The notes under the pieces: generated by a model
What the model saw: the letters and a program-made list of their open reading frames with translations, nothing else
The model's database searches: none
Told to the model about the DNA's origin: nothing
Shown: positions 16,699 through 25,694 of the stretch, piece by piece
Layout: each line of letters opens with the position of its first letter
Numbering within the stretch: position 1 is the stretch's first letter
NCBI RefSeq assembly: GCF_009811795.1
Contig: NZ_BLJE01000004.1
Coordinates: forward strand, 186,001-250,000
Source of the DNA: Litoreibacter roseus
GTDB taxonomy: Bacteria > Pseudomonadota > Alphaproteobacteria > Rhodobacterales > Rhodobacteraceae
DNA length: 64,000 bases
Reading direction: 5' to 3'
Translations under genes and position numbers: made by a program

Positions 16699-17844
16699 AT
16701 GTCGAATAACACATCTCAAAAAATCACAACGCGTCGCGGTCTTCTTGGTGCTGGTCTGGCGGGTATGGCCGGTGGTCTTGCTGCACCGTTGGTAGCGCAG
16801 ACAGGTGGCGCGCGCACGATCCGCATGGCGACCTCTTGGCCCAAGGATCTGGGGGGTCTGGCGGACAGCGCTGCCCGTGTTGCCCAAACAATTACTCAGA
16901 TGAGTGAAGGCAGCCTGAGTGTTGAAGTCTACGGTCCCGGCGAATTGGTCGGGGCCCTCGAAGTGCATGACGCGGCCGGAAACGGTGATATCGAAATGTA
17001 TCATTCCGCCGAGTACTACTTCCAGCGCAAGCACCGTGGTCTGAACTTTTTCACCACTGTTCCACTTGGTTTGACCATGCTGGAACAGGCGTCTTGGCTG
17101 ACTTACGGCGGAGGACAGGCACTTTGGGACGAGGTCAACGCGCAGTTCGGTGTGAAATCCCTGCCCGTCGGCGGCACGGGCGTTCAAATGGGTGGCTGGT
17201 TCGACAAACCGATCGAGTCTGTCGATGATTTCAACGGTTTGACGATGCGTATGCCGGGTCTAGGCGGGCAGGTCATCTCGGAGCTTGGCGCAGAGGCTGT
17301 TGTTTTGTCAGGCGGCGGCATCGTGAAGGCCCTGTTTGAGCAATCGATCAATGCAACCGAGTGGGTCGGGCCCTACAACGACCTTCATTTCGGGTTTCAG
17401 AAAATCCTGAGCACGTATGTTTATCCCGGTTTCCATGAGCCCGGGACCATGGCGGCTCTGGGGATGAACAAGGCATTCTGGGATGGCCTGAGCAGCCGGG
17501 AACAATCGATCATTCAGACGGCGACGGATGTTGAACTGTCCCTGCACTCGGCGGATTACTATGGCAACAACGGGTTGGCGCTGACGCAGATGATCAACGA
17601 ATATGGTGTGCAGCCAACGCTCCTGCCCGATGATGTGTGGGACGCCATTGCAAAGAAATCGATGGAGGTTGTCTCCGGCGTTGCAAATGATGACGATCTG
17701 GCGCGCCGCATTTTCGAGAGCTTTGATGCGCACCGGTCTTTGATGTTTGGCGGCGCACCGTTTGATCAGGCGGAGTATCTTGCGCGGCGGTTCGGGTCGA
17801 CGCCGCTGTGGTCAAACTACTCCTTCGAGCATCTGGAGCTTTAA
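16699..17844 (+). CDS. TRAP-type solute-binding protein (TakP-like), second of two
   Basis: A 381-residue periplasmic binding protein with a twin-arginine-like signal (TTRRGLLGAGLAGMAGG, cleavage near VAQT). The mature domain shows TRAP features: IRMATSWPKDLGG at the start, GELVGALEVHDA near 80, EYYFQRKHRGLNFFT near 105 and WVGPYNDLHFGFQK near 220. It resembles the 2-oxoacid-binding TakP subgroup. ATG 16699 is preceded by TTGGAG at 16685-16690; an upstream in-frame start at 16600 would lie inside the previous gene. No transporter subunits are adjacent. A strong terminator follows, so the two binding proteins likely form one transcription unit. Confidence 0.85.
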   Translation: MSNNTSQKITTRRGLLGAGLAGMAGGLAAPLVAQTGGARTIRMATSWPKDLGGLADSAARVAQTITQMSEGSLSVEVYGPGELVGALEVHDAAGNGDIEMYHSAEYYFQRKHRGLNFFTTVPLGLTMLEQASWLTYGGGQALWDEVNAQFGVKSLPVGGTGVQMGGWFDKPIESVDDFNGLTMRMPGLGGQVISELGAEAVVLSGGGIVKALFEQSINATEWVGPYNDLHFGFQKILSTYVYPGFHEPGTMAALGMNKAFWDGLSSREQSIIQTATDVELSLHSADYYGNNGLALTQMINEYGVQPTLLPDDVWDAIAKKSMEVVSGVANDDDLARRIFESFDAHRSLMFGGAPFDQAEYLARRFGSTPLWSNYSFEHLEL

Positions 17845-17851
17845 GTCTCTT

Positions 17852-17894
17852 CCGCGACGGGTTGCATCAACTTGCGCCCGTCGCGGGACCTTTT
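17852..17894 (+). terminator. Terminator after TRAP binding protein genes
   Basis: CCGCGACGGG (17852-17861) pairs perfectly with CCCGTCGCGG (17877-17886), a 10-base-pair stem with a 15-base loop, followed closely by CCTTTT. It begins 8 bases after the stop codon of the second binding-protein gene. Confidence 0.8.
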
Positions 17895-17981
17895 GTAAAG
17901 CCGTTCGGATCACGGCGCGCTTGACCTTCGCCTTTCCCCCACCTAGACGCGGCGCTTTGTTTCACGTCGGGAGCGGTGGCC

Positions 17982-19232
17982 ATGGTCGGTCAGAACACAG
18001 TCCTTGGAATAGATTTCGGGACATCCAACTCTGCCGCTGGCTTTCTGGCGGATGGGGCGCCGCGTCTTATCGAACTTGCCCCCGGTCGCACGACGATCCC
18101 CACCACATTTTTCTTCGACTTCGAAACCAGACAGACCTTAATCGGGGAGCCTGCAAATCAGGCTTTGCTGGATGGCGCGGAAGGCCGGTTCATGCGCGCA
18201 TTGAAACGCGTGTTGGGTACGAGTCTAATGCACGAAAAACGACGGATCCTGAACGAGCAGGTGACCTTCGTTGATATCATCGCGCGGTTCCTGAATACGA
18301 TCAAATCCCGTGCCGAGTTGGAGACCGGCTTGGTGTTCGACCGTGCGCTGTCGGGACGACCGGTGGTGTTCCACGGGGCGGGCGATCCGCGTGAGGCGCA
18401 GGCTGAGGCAGACTTACGGGCCTGCTATCTGACAGCCGGATTTCGGGACGTCGAGTTTCTGGCAGAACCAGCAGCAGCGGCCATCGCAAGCGGCGCGCTG
18501 GATCAATCGGGCGAGGTTGGATTGATCGTCGATATCGGGGGCGGGACATCGGATTTCTCGCTGTTCCGAAGTGGCGCGGACGGCGTCGATATTCTGGCGA
18601 ATTACGGCGTGCGCATCGGTGGAACGGACTTTGACCGGGCGATCAACATTGATCGGGTGATGCCGCTGTTGGGCAAAGGAACGGCACTACGCAAGGTGAT
18701 CGGTCCCGGACTGTCGCCTGTGCCGTTTGCGATCTTCAACGATCTGGCGACGTGGGAGAAAATTCCCTTTCTCTATACCGGCCAGAACCGTCGGATGGTC
18801 GAAGAGATGGTACGGTTGGCGGAGGTGCCAGAAAAACTGGGCCGACTTTCGACTGTACTCGAAGATGAGCTGGGTCATGATCTGGCCTTTGTAGTAGAGC
18901 GCGGGAAGATCGCGGCCAACAGTGGTGCAGGGACGGCTGTCATTGAATTGAGCGAGGTGGAGCGGGACCTCTTTGTGCCGCTGCCGTCTGACGTCCTGAG
19001 GCAGATCCTTGAACCTTACGCCAAGCAGCTACAGGGCGGGGCGCAGGAAATCCTGCGTCTCGCGGGCTTGGAAACGGGGCAAGTGGCTCGGGTCATCTAC
19101 GTGGGAGGATCTAGCCTAATGTCGATTGTGTCCGATACAATGAAGGCCCAGTTTCCCGACGCCGAGCACGAGTTTACCGAGGTGTTTACAGCGGTCACGG
19201 ACGGATTGGCCATCGCTTCCGGAAAGGTTTAG
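17982..19232 (+). CDS. Hsp70-family (YegD-like) protein
   Basis: A 416-residue protein with an actin/Hsp70 ATPase fold. The phosphate-1 loop is LGIDFGTSNSAAGF near residue 10, the phosphate-2 loop is VDIGGGTSDFSLF near 185, and the adenosine motif is VIYVGGSSLM near 375. It lacks the C-terminal substrate-binding domain of DnaK and is closest in plan to YegD, a chaperone-like ATPase of unclear role. ATG 17982 is preferred; a GTG at 17976 adds two residues. It is a single gene flanked by a terminator upstream and a convergent BCCT gene downstream. Confidence 0.88.
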   Translation: MVGQNTVLGIDFGTSNSAAGFLADGAPRLIELAPGRTTIPTTFFFDFETRQTLIGEPANQALLDGAEGRFMRALKRVLGTSLMHEKRRILNEQVTFVDIIARFLNTIKSRAELETGLVFDRALSGRPVVFHGAGDPREAQAEADLRACYLTAGFRDVEFLAEPAAAAIASGALDQSGEVGLIVDIGGGTSDFSLFRSGADGVDILANYGVRIGGTDFDRAINIDRVMPLLGKGTALRKVIGPGLSPVPFAIFNDLATWEKIPFLYTGQNRRMVEEMVRLAEVPEKLGRLSTVLEDELGHDLAFVVERGKIAANSGAGTAVIELSEVERDLFVPLPSDVLRQILEPYAKQLQGGAQEILRLAGLETGQVARVIYVGGSSLMSIVSDTMKAQFPDAEHEFTEVFTAVTDGLAIASGKV

Positions 19233-19278
19233 GTGCGAAGAGCAGGCGGGCTTTTTCAGTTTCTTATGCCCGTCCTCC

Positions 19279-19309
19279 CGAAGCGGTGCGCGTTTGCCAG
19301 ACCGCTTCG
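19279..19309. terminator. Hairpin between convergent Hsp70 and BCCT genes
   Basis: CGAAGCGGT (19279-19287) pairs with ACCGCTTCG (19301-19309) over 9 bases with a 13-base loop. It lies between two convergent stop codons and could end transcription from either side; neither side has a clear T-run. Confidence 0.5.
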
Positions 19310-19327
19310 AGAGAAGTGCAGGCTCTG

Positions 19328-21064
19328 TTATTCCGCCGGTTTGCTTTGACTGAGCAGGGCCGCCCTTTCGCTGTGCAGACCTTTCCAGATGCAGACGCAC
19401 AGCAGCAGGAGCACGACCGCAAAAGGCAGGCCGGTTGAGATCACCATGGACTGAAGCGACGATAGCCCCCCGGCAGACAGGAGCAGTACGATTGCAACCG
19501 CCCCTTCAAAGGTACACCAGAACACACGCTGGGGCAGGGGCGCATCCACCTTGCCGCCCGCAGTGATCGTATCGATCACAAGCGACCCTGAATCTGACGA
19601 TGTCACGAAGAACACGATCACCAGAATGATCCCGACAAGCGAGGTGACAGAGGCAAGTGGCAGGGCTTCGAGCATCCGGAAGAGTTTCAACTCAAGCGGC
19701 GCGCCGGTGACTGCTTGGTAGCCGTCCTGGATCACCTGCTGAATGGCCGTACCGCCGAAAACGCTCATCCAAAGCACGCAGACGAGTGATGGGATCAGCA
19801 GCACGCAGATCACGAACTCACGGACCGTGCGTCCCCGGCTAACCCGCGCGATGAACATACCAACGAAGGGTGACCAGCTGATCCACCATGCCCAGTAGAA
19901 TGCCGTCCATCCTTGAACGAAGTTGGTGTCTTCGCGTCCGAAGGGCATGGAAAGCTCAGGCAGGTATTGGAAATACGCGCCAAGTGCACTCACGAACCCG
20001 GTCAGGATATCCAAGGTAGGCGCGACGGTCAGAACGAAGAGCAACAGCAATATTGCCAGACCCATGTTGATTTCCGACAGGATTTTGACACCACCGTCCA
20101 ACCCGCGCACGACAGAGATCAGCGCAACGGCGGTGATGACTGTGATCAGCAAGACCAGCAATCCGTCGGAGTTCGTCACGCCACTGTCTTCGGTGTTGCC
20201 AAAGGCCATACCCAGAAAGGAGCGTGTGCCTTCTTCTGCGACGCCCGACCCAAAAAGCAGCGTCAGTCCGTTCGCTGCCTGCGTCGCGCCAAAGCCAAGG
20301 GATGTGGCAAGCCCGAAGAGCGTTGCGAATACAGCGAGCGTGTCGATGACGTGGCCGGTCCAGCCCCAGACCCGCTCGCCAAACAGGGGATAGAAGGCCG
20401 AACGGATCGTCAGCGGCAGGCCCTTGTTGTAGGAAAACAGCGCCAATGCCAGTGCGACCACGGCATACATGGCCCACGGGTGCAGTCCCCAGTGATAGAT
20501 GGTTGCGGCCATGCCAAGGCGGACGGCCTCGGCTTCGTTTCCTTCGGCACCCCCAAGAGGTGCCCAGTCGGTGCGCACGCCGTTTTCAACGGCCGTTCCG
20601 CCCATCGCGCTGGAAAAATGGCTCATCGGTTCGGAGACGCCGTAGAACATCAACCCGATGCCCATGCCCGCCGCGAAGAGCATCGCAAACCATCCGATGT
20701 AGCCATAGTCGGGCGTTGCATCCGCGCCCCCAAGACGAACTGATCCGATGGGAAGTACAATCAGCAAGAGGCAGAAGAGCACGAAGATGTTGCCTGCCGA
20801 AAGGAAAAACCAGTCGAAATTCGTGGTTACGAACGTAAACATCGCCGAGAACATCGCGCCTGCCATATCGGGCAGGGCGAGCGTATAGAAAACAAAGGCC
20901 ACAATCGAAATGCCCGAAATCATGAAAACCGGGTTGTGGATGTCAAACCCGAACGGCCCAACAGATCCGTCCACGTTATGTGTGCCAATCTCGTAGTCCG
21001 TATCGATTGGATGGTGGTGCCCGTCTGGGGTCGGAATGCCTTGATCGCCACTGACGTCCGTCAT
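19328..21064 (-). CDS. BCCT-family betaine/choline/carnitine transporter
   Basis: A 578-residue inner-membrane transporter with about 12 membrane segments between residues 45 and 570. The BCCT signature is visible around WTAFYWAWWISWSPFVGMF, where aromatic residues form the trimethylammonium box, followed by RVSRGRTVREF. Family members import glycine betaine, choline, carnitine or DMSP with Na+ or H+, often for osmoprotection. The substrate cannot be fixed here. The N-terminal cytoplasmic tail has a short His-rich stretch (GHHHPID). I start it at 21064 rather than 21070 because AGGGAG at 21071-21076 is correctly spaced (6 bases) only for the inner ATG. Confidence 0.93.
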   Translation of the reverse strand: MTDVSGDQGIPTPDGHHHPIDTDYEIGTHNVDGSVGPFGFDIHNPVFMISGISIVAFVFYTLALPDMAGAMFSAMFTFVTTNFDWFFLSAGNIFVLFCLLLIVLPIGSVRLGGADATPDYGYIGWFAMLFAAGMGIGLMFYGVSEPMSHFSSAMGGTAVENGVRTDWAPLGGAEGNEAEAVRLGMAATIYHWGLHPWAMYAVVALALALFSYNKGLPLTIRSAFYPLFGERVWGWTGHVIDTLAVFATLFGLATSLGFGATQAANGLTLLFGSGVAEEGTRSFLGMAFGNTEDSGVTNSDGLLVLLITVITAVALISVVRGLDGGVKILSEINMGLAILLLLFVLTVAPTLDILTGFVSALGAYFQYLPELSMPFGREDTNFVQGWTAFYWAWWISWSPFVGMFIARVSRGRTVREFVICVLLIPSLVCVLWMSVFGGTAIQQVIQDGYQAVTGAPLELKLFRMLEALPLASVTSLVGIILVIVFFVTSSDSGSLVIDTITAGGKVDAPLPQRVFWCTFEGAVAIVLLLSAGGLSSLQSMVISTGLPFAVVLLLLCVCIWKGLHSERAALLSQSKPAE

Positions 21065-21374
21065 GTGCATCTCCCTGTGTTGTACCGGTCATATTAAGAA
21101 CGCGCAGGCGGCGCGAATGCTTCGTCAAACGACGCGACAGTGCTTGAAGACGACACGGTTGATTGCTTTCAGACTACCAGAGGACCGGGTTCAGAACAAA
21201 TCCAGCAGCTTATGCGAATGCCCAACGTCGGTGCCGGGCTGGGATGAGTCGCGCGTCCGGCTTTGTATTTTGGATGTGTAGGGCGACAGAGATCGTATCG
21301 TTCGAACCCATAGAGTTGCTGCCATCCGACATCGTTCTAGGTCATTTCACAGGAACAATGTCAGGAGGTCAGAT
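21065..21374. other. Divergent intergenic region between BCCT and CBS genes
   Basis: About 310 bases separate the two divergent genes. It holds ribosome sites for both (AGGGAG on the minus strand at 21071-21076; AGGAGG about 8 bases before ATG 21375) and presumably both promoters. I see no credible reading frame, no RNA gene and no strong repeat. Confidence 0.45.
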
Positions 21375-21914
21375 ATGACGCAGGACACCGAACGGCCCGG
21401 CAATCGGCTAAAAGACAGGCCAGAATATGCCAGTAAATCCAAACCGTTGACCCGGGGGCCGGATGACAGCGTCTTGGAAGCGGTCGCCGCGATGTCTGAC
21501 AAGAACTATGGCTGTGTGATCATCGTCGATCCGGCAGACCAGGTCATCGGTGTGGTCACTGAGCGGGACATCATGAACAAGCTGGTCGCCAAGGGGCTGG
21601 ATGCCAGCAAGACAAAGCTGCGTGATCTGATGACCGAGAACCCGCGTCTGGCGCGAGAGGAAGATGATTTCGTGGATTGGTTGCGCATGATGTCAAACGA
21701 GCGCTTCCGCCGCCTGCCCGTGGTCGACGGTGACGGCAAGATAAAGGCGGTTTTCACTCAGGGTGACTTCGTATCCTACACGTGGCCCGACCTCATGTAT
21801 CAGATGGGGCAGATGGCAAAGGCGAGCGTCGCTAAGAACTTCCACTACTATTTGATCGGTGGTGGTCTTCTTATCTACACGGTCGCGATTTTGATTGTTC
21901 TGCGGTCGATCTAA
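21375..21914 (+). CDS. CBS-domain protein with C-terminal membrane anchor
   Basis: A 179-residue protein with two CBS motifs (about 20-75 and 85-140), which together form one Bateman module that usually binds adenine nucleotides. The conserved GVVTERDIMNKLV and RLPVVDGDGKI segments mark the two repeats. A single hydrophobic helix near the C-terminus (YLIGGGLLIYTVAILIVL) should anchor it to the inner membrane. A good AGGAGG site precedes ATG 21375. It stands next to, but is transcribed away from, the BCCT transporter; a role in sensing energy or ionic state for a membrane process is a guess. Confidence 0.85.
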   Translation: MTQDTERPGNRLKDRPEYASKSKPLTRGPDDSVLEAVAAMSDKNYGCVIIVDPADQVIGVVTERDIMNKLVAKGLDASKTKLRDLMTENPRLAREEDDFVDWLRMMSNERFRRLPVVDGDGKIKAVFTQGDFVSYTWPDLMYQMGQMAKASVAKNFHYYLIGGGLLIYTVAILIVLRSI

Positions 21915-21923
21915 GCGTGTTGG

Positions 21924-22508
21924 TCATTGTGACAGGCGCGCAACCTCTGAATGGCGGGGGCAATTGGTCATATGGTCGTTCACCAGACCGCAGGCCTGCA
22001 TGAAAGCATAGACAATCGTCGGCCCACAGAATTTGAACCCCGCCTTCTTCAGGTCCTTCGACATTCGTGTACTCAGATCGGTGGCCGCCGGGACATTAGA
22101 CATGGATTGGAAGTCATTCTGGATCGGCTGGTGATCGACATAATCCCAGATGAACCGATCAAACCCGCCGTTCTGCTCGGCCGCCTGCCAAGCCTGTGCA
22201 TTGGTTATCGTCGCCGCAATTTTCCCCCGATGGCGAATGATACCGGGGTTTTGAAGTAGTTTCTCAATCTGGGGTTCACCCCAAGTGGCAATCTTGTCTG
22301 GGTCGAAGCCCTCAAATGCCTCCCTGAAATTCTCCCGCTTCTTGAGAATGGTGATCCAGTTGAGCCCGGCCTGAAACCCTTCAAGTACGAGCATTTCCCA
22401 CAGCATCCGGCTGTCTCGCTGGGGCACGCCCCATTCGGCGTCGTGATATTCCACGTAGATATCTTCGGTGCCGCACCAACTGCATCGCTCCATATTAGCC
22501 CCTGCCAT
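21924..22508 (-). CDS. tag: DNA-3-methyladenine glycosylase I
   Basis: A 194-residue DNA repair enzyme that removes 3-methyladenine from alkylated DNA. Family segments are CSWCGTEDIYVEYHDAEWG at the start, LEGFQAGLNW near 45 and KFCGPTIVYAFMQACGLVNDH near the end; the N-terminal Cys and His and the C-terminal NCPRH region match the zinc-binding site of Tag. ATG 22508 is chosen because a GGGAGG-like site lies upstream; ATG 22493 would also work. Its stop is 9 bases from the convergent CBS gene stop. It is divergent from the EAL gene. Confidence 0.93.
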   Translation of the reverse strand: MAGANMERCSWCGTEDIYVEYHDAEWGVPQRDSRMLWEMLVLEGFQAGLNWITILKKRENFREAFEGFDPDKIATWGEPQIEKLLQNPGIIRHRGKIAATITNAQAWQAAEQNGGFDRFIWDYVDHQPIQNDFQSMSNVPAATDLSTRMSKDLKKAGFKFCGPTIVYAFMQACGLVNDHMTNCPRHSEVARLSQ

Positions 22509-22614
22509 TTTTCCCGTCCTCCCGCATCTTTTCAATTTGAACAAAGATAGAACTTTAACCCGCGTTTAAACGGTTGGGCGGTAGACAGCAGCAACAAACT
22601 TCGGAGGTCGGACA

Positions 22615-23445
22615 ATGTGGCAACCTGGTCATCCTGCGGAAAGCGAGAGCCCGCTCGCGACCGCGATTGCCATGCGCGACGCAGGAATGATGGAGACCGT
22701 GAAAACGGCCTTGCGTCTTGATCGCGTTGCCCTTGCGTTTCAACCTGTTGTTCGAAGCGGCGGCAACGGACGCCCTGCATTTTACGAAGCGCTTCTCAGA
22801 ATTCGAGACGAAAAGGGACGCATTCTACCCGCTCAGGACTTCATCGAAGCGATTGAAACGCGCGAAGAAGGGCGGTTGATGGATTGTCTGGCGCTGAAGC
22901 ATGGTTTGGCCGCGCTGGCCGCCGATCCGCAACTTCGGCTGTCGATAAATATGTCCCCCCGTACGATTGGATACCCCGCGTGGGAAGTGACATTGCATGC
23001 TGGGCTGACTGAAAATCCAACAGTGGCGGAACGTTTGATTATCGAGGTCACTGAAACCTCCGCCATGACAATGCCCGATCTGGTCAAGGATTTCATGGAT
23101 CGGATGCATCTTTTGGGCGTGTCCTTTGCGCTGGATGATTTCGGCGCAGGCTATACGTCGTTTCGGCACTTCAAGGATTTTTTCTTCGACATTGTCAAAA
23201 TCGACGGCAGCTTCTGCACGAGAATCGACGAAGATCGGGATAACCAGGTTTTGATGGCCGCGATGGTCTCTATCGCGCGCCAGTTCGAAATGTTCGTCGT
23301 GGTCGAAGGCGTGCAACGCCGCGAAGAGGCGGAATACCTCGCAAGTATCGGTGTCGAATGTCTGCAGGGCTATTACTTCGCGGCGCCTTCGATGACCTAT
23401 CCGAAGGACGATCACCACGCGGCACCTTTGAACGCGACTGGATAA
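22615..23445 (+). CDS. EAL-domain cyclic-di-GMP phosphodiesterase
   Basis: A 276-residue protein that is essentially one EAL domain (about 25-265) with no membrane or sensor domain. The catalytic set appears complete: Glu in FYEALLR, Asn in INMSP, Glu in EVTETS, the Asp pair in DDFGAGYTSF, Lys in VKIDG, Glu in VVEGV and Gln in CLQGYYF. It should hydrolyse c-di-GMP to pGpG and so lower the second-messenger level. A CGGAGG ribosome site precedes ATG 22615. It is divergent from tag with 106 bases between. The absence of a sensory domain suggests regulation at expression level or by partners. Confidence 0.9.
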   Translation: MWQPGHPAESESPLATAIAMRDAGMMETVKTALRLDRVALAFQPVVRSGGNGRPAFYEALLRIRDEKGRILPAQDFIEAIETREEGRLMDCLALKHGLAALAADPQLRLSINMSPRTIGYPAWEVTLHAGLTENPTVAERLIIEVTETSAMTMPDLVKDFMDRMHLLGVSFALDDFGAGYTSFRHFKDFFFDIVKIDGSFCTRIDEDRDNQVLMAAMVSIARQFEMFVVVEGVQRREEAEYLASIGVECLQGYYFAAPSMTYPKDDHHAAPLNATG

Positions 23446-23593
23446 GTCCATACGACCAAAGGGCAGAACAGACTGTTTCCCAACCGCGTTGTATAGTTGA
23501 ACCGACATTGGTAAATGCAGGGCTTCACCAGTGTGCCGCAGCGTCAGTCTGTTGAGAAGGCACACGCCCACATAGAGGCCGAAAGGACATCTC

Positions 23594-24769
23594 ATGACCA
23601 ATGTCGTAATCGCATCCGCCGCACGCACCCCCGTTGGAAGTTTTCTCGGAGGATTCGCCTCCACACCTGCACATGATCTTGGGAAAGCAGTCCTTGAAGC
23701 CGTGGTCGAGCGGGCCGGCGTCGATAAGTCCGAGGTGTCCGAGACGATTATGGGTCAGGTTTTGACCGGCGGGCAGGGACAGAACCCTGCGCGCCAAGCA
23801 CATGTCAACGCGGGCCTGCCGATCGAAAGCTCTGCGTGGGGTATTAATCAGGTCTGCGGATCCGGGCTCCGGGCTGTCGCATTGGGTGCGCAGCACATCC
23901 AGCTTGGTGATTCTGATATCGTCGCTGCGGGTGGTCAGGAAAGCATGAGCCTCAGCCCCCATGTCGCGCATCTGCGCGCGGGCCAGAAAATGGGCGACAT
24001 GAAATACATCGACTCGATGATCCGCGATGGCCTTTGGGATGCGTTCAATGGCTACCATATGGGGCAGACCGCAGAGAACGTCGCAGAAAAGTGGCAGATC
24101 AGCCGGGATACCCAGGACGAGTTCGCGGTCAGTTCCCAAAACAAGGCGGAAGCGGCTCAGAAGGCCGGTAAGTTTCAGGACGAAATCACACCGTATACCG
24201 TTCAGACGCGCAAAGGTGATGTTGTCGTTGATCAGGACGAATACATCCGCCACGGCGCAACAATCGAAGCCATGCAGAAACTCCGCCCTGCCTTCATCAA
24301 GGACGGTACGGTCACGGCGGCCAATGCATCCGGCTTGAACGACGGCGCCGCGGCTACACTGTTAATGACCGCCGACAACGCGGAAAAGCGGGGGATCGAA
24401 CCGCTCGCGCGGATCGCGTCCTACGCGACGGCGGGGCTCGACCCGTCTATCATGGGGGTTGGCCCGATCCATGCGTCTCGCAAAGCGTTGGAAAAGGCGG
24501 GATGGTCTGTGGGCGACCTTGATCTGGTTGAAGCCAACGAGGCTTTTGCCGCACAAGCCTGCGCCGTGAACAAGGATATGGGCTGGGATCCCGAGATCGT
24601 AAACGTAAACGGCGGCGCGATCGCCATCGGTCACCCCATTGGCGCGTCAGGCTGCCGGGTTCTGAACACCCTGCTGTTCGAGATGAAGCGTCGCGACGTC
24701 AAGAAGGGCCTCGCAACGCTGTGTATCGGTGGTGGCATGGGCGTCGCCATGTGCGTCGAGCGCGGCTAG
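23594..24769 (+). CDS. phaA: Acetyl-CoA acetyltransferase (beta-ketothiolase)
   Basis: A 391-residue thiolase that condenses two acetyl-CoA into acetoacetyl-CoA. The nucleophilic Cys is in [12 protein letters not shown] near residue 88. The catalytic His is in [15 protein letters not shown] near 350, and the second Cys is in [10 protein letters not shown] near 380. An AAAGGA site lies just before ATG 23594. It is followed by phaB, so the pair feeds both polyhydroxybutyrate synthesis and the ethylmalonyl-CoA pathway. phaC is not in the window. Confidence 0.96.
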   Translation: MTNVVIASAARTPVGSFLGGFASTPAHDLGKAVLEAVVERAGVDKSEVSETIMGQVLTGGQGQNPARQAHVNAGLPIESSAWGINQVCGSGLRAVALGAQHIQLGDSDIVAAGGQESMSLSPHVAHLRAGQKMGDMKYIDSMIRDGLWDAFNGYHMGQTAENVAEKWQISRDTQDEFAVSSQNKAEAAQKAGKFQDEITPYTVQTRKGDVVVDQDEYIRHGATIEAMQKLRPAFIKDGTVTAANASGLNDGAAATLLMTADNAEKRGIEPLARIASYATAGLDPSIMGVGPIHASRKALEKAGWSVGDLDLVEANEAFAAQACAVNKDMGWDPEIVNVNGGAIAIGHPIGASGCRVLNTLLFEMKRRDVKKGLATLCIGGGMGVAMCVERG

Positions 24770-24781
24770 AAACCGACCGCG

Positions 24782-24861
24782 CGCTTGAAGGCGTTGCCGC
24801 CTTTTCAAGCGATACATCACAGTGCGGATCACCATCCCGGATGGGCAAACGTGATCCGCAC
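24782..24861 (+). repeat. Two hairpins between phaA and phaB
   Basis: The first hairpin (24782-24811) pairs CGCTTGAAGGCG with CGCCT-TT-TCAAGCG, a stem of 12 pairs with a two-base bulge. The second (24822-24861) pairs GTGCGGATCAC with GTGATCCGCAC, 11 perfect pairs around an 18-base loop. Neither is followed by a T-run, so they may act in mRNA processing or stability between two genes of one operon rather than as strong terminators. Confidence 0.6.
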
Positions 24862-24899
24862 GCTAGCTTATTTTCATACACGAAGAGGAGGAATGAATT

Positions 24900-25625
24900 A
24901 TGGGACGTGTTGCCCTTGTCACTGGCGGATCTCGCGGAATCGGCGCGGCCATTGCGAAAGCTTTGAAAGCGGAAGGATACGATGTTGCTGCGACCTACGC
25001 AGGCAATGACGAGAAAGCGAAGGCTTTCACAGACGAAACAGGCATCAAAACCTATAAGTGGGATGTTGCCAGTTACGACGCGTGTAAAGACGGGATCGCT
25101 CAGGTCGAGGCTGATCTTGGCCCGGTCGAGGTTCTAGTGAACAACGCTGGTATCACGCGTGACGCGCCGTTCCACAAGATGACACCTGACCAGTGGTCCG
25201 AGGTAATGAACACAAACCTTTCGGGCGTTTTCAACATGACCCATCCGGTCTGGCCCGGCATGCGGGAGCGCAAATTTGGCCGGATCATTACGATCAGTTC
25301 AATCAATGGTCAAAAGGGGCAATTTGCGCAGGCCAACTATGCGGCAGCGAAGGCGGGCGACATCGGCTTTACGAAAGCTCTGGCGCAAGAGGGCGCGCGG
25401 GCCGGTATCACAGTGAATGTGATCGCACCGGGTTACATCAATACTGAGATGATGAGTACGATCCCTGAGAAAGTGATGAACGAAGTCATCCTGCCGCAAA
25501 TTCCGGTTGGTCGTTTGGGCGAAGCAGAGGAAATCGCGCGTTGCGTGGTGTTCCTCGCCTCGGACGATGGCGGGTTCATTACAGGATCGACGCTGTCTGC
25601 AAACGGCGGTCAGTACATGGTCTAA
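24900..25625 (+). CDS. phaB: Acetoacetyl-CoA reductase
   Basis: A 241-residue short-chain dehydrogenase that reduces acetoacetyl-CoA to (R)-3-hydroxybutyryl-CoA with NADPH. The cofactor loop is TGGSRGIGAAI near residue 8, the NNAG motif is near 85, and the catalytic Ser-Tyr-Lys are in ISSINGQKG and ANYAAAKAG near 138-155. The start ATG 24900 is preceded by GAGGAGG. It follows phaA after 130 bases containing two hairpins and is closed by a strong terminator. Confidence 0.96.
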   Translation: MGRVALVTGGSRGIGAAIAKALKAEGYDVAATYAGNDEKAKAFTDETGIKTYKWDVASYDACKDGIAQVEADLGPVEVLVNNAGITRDAPFHKMTPDQWSEVMNTNLSGVFNMTHPVWPGMRERKFGRIITISSINGQKGQFAQANYAAAKAGDIGFTKALAQEGARAGITVNVIAPGYINTEMMSTIPEKVMNEVILPQIPVGRLGEAEEIARCVVFLASDDGGFITGSTLSANGGQYMV

Positions 25626-25645
25626 AAGCAGACACTTTAGAATGC

Positions 25646-25681
25646 AGGGCGGCCGGTCTCGCACGACCCGCCGCCCTTTTT
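25646..25681 (+). terminator. Rho-independent terminator after phaB
   Basis: AGGGCGGC (25646-25653) pairs with GCCGCCCT (25670-25677), with an inner GGTC/GACC pair, followed by a TTTTT tract. It starts 20 bases after the phaB stop and is the clearest intrinsic terminator in the window. Confidence 0.9.
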
Positions 25682-25694
25682 GTTTCAGATGGTC

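Noticed and set aside
19913-20743. A 276-codon frame on the plus strand inside the BCCT gene.
   Set aside because: It overlaps the conserved membrane helices of the BCCT protein and shows no known domain.
21065-21374. Short plus-strand frames of about 70 codons before the CBS gene.
   Set aside because: They have no ribosome site or family likeness and lie in a divergent promoter region.
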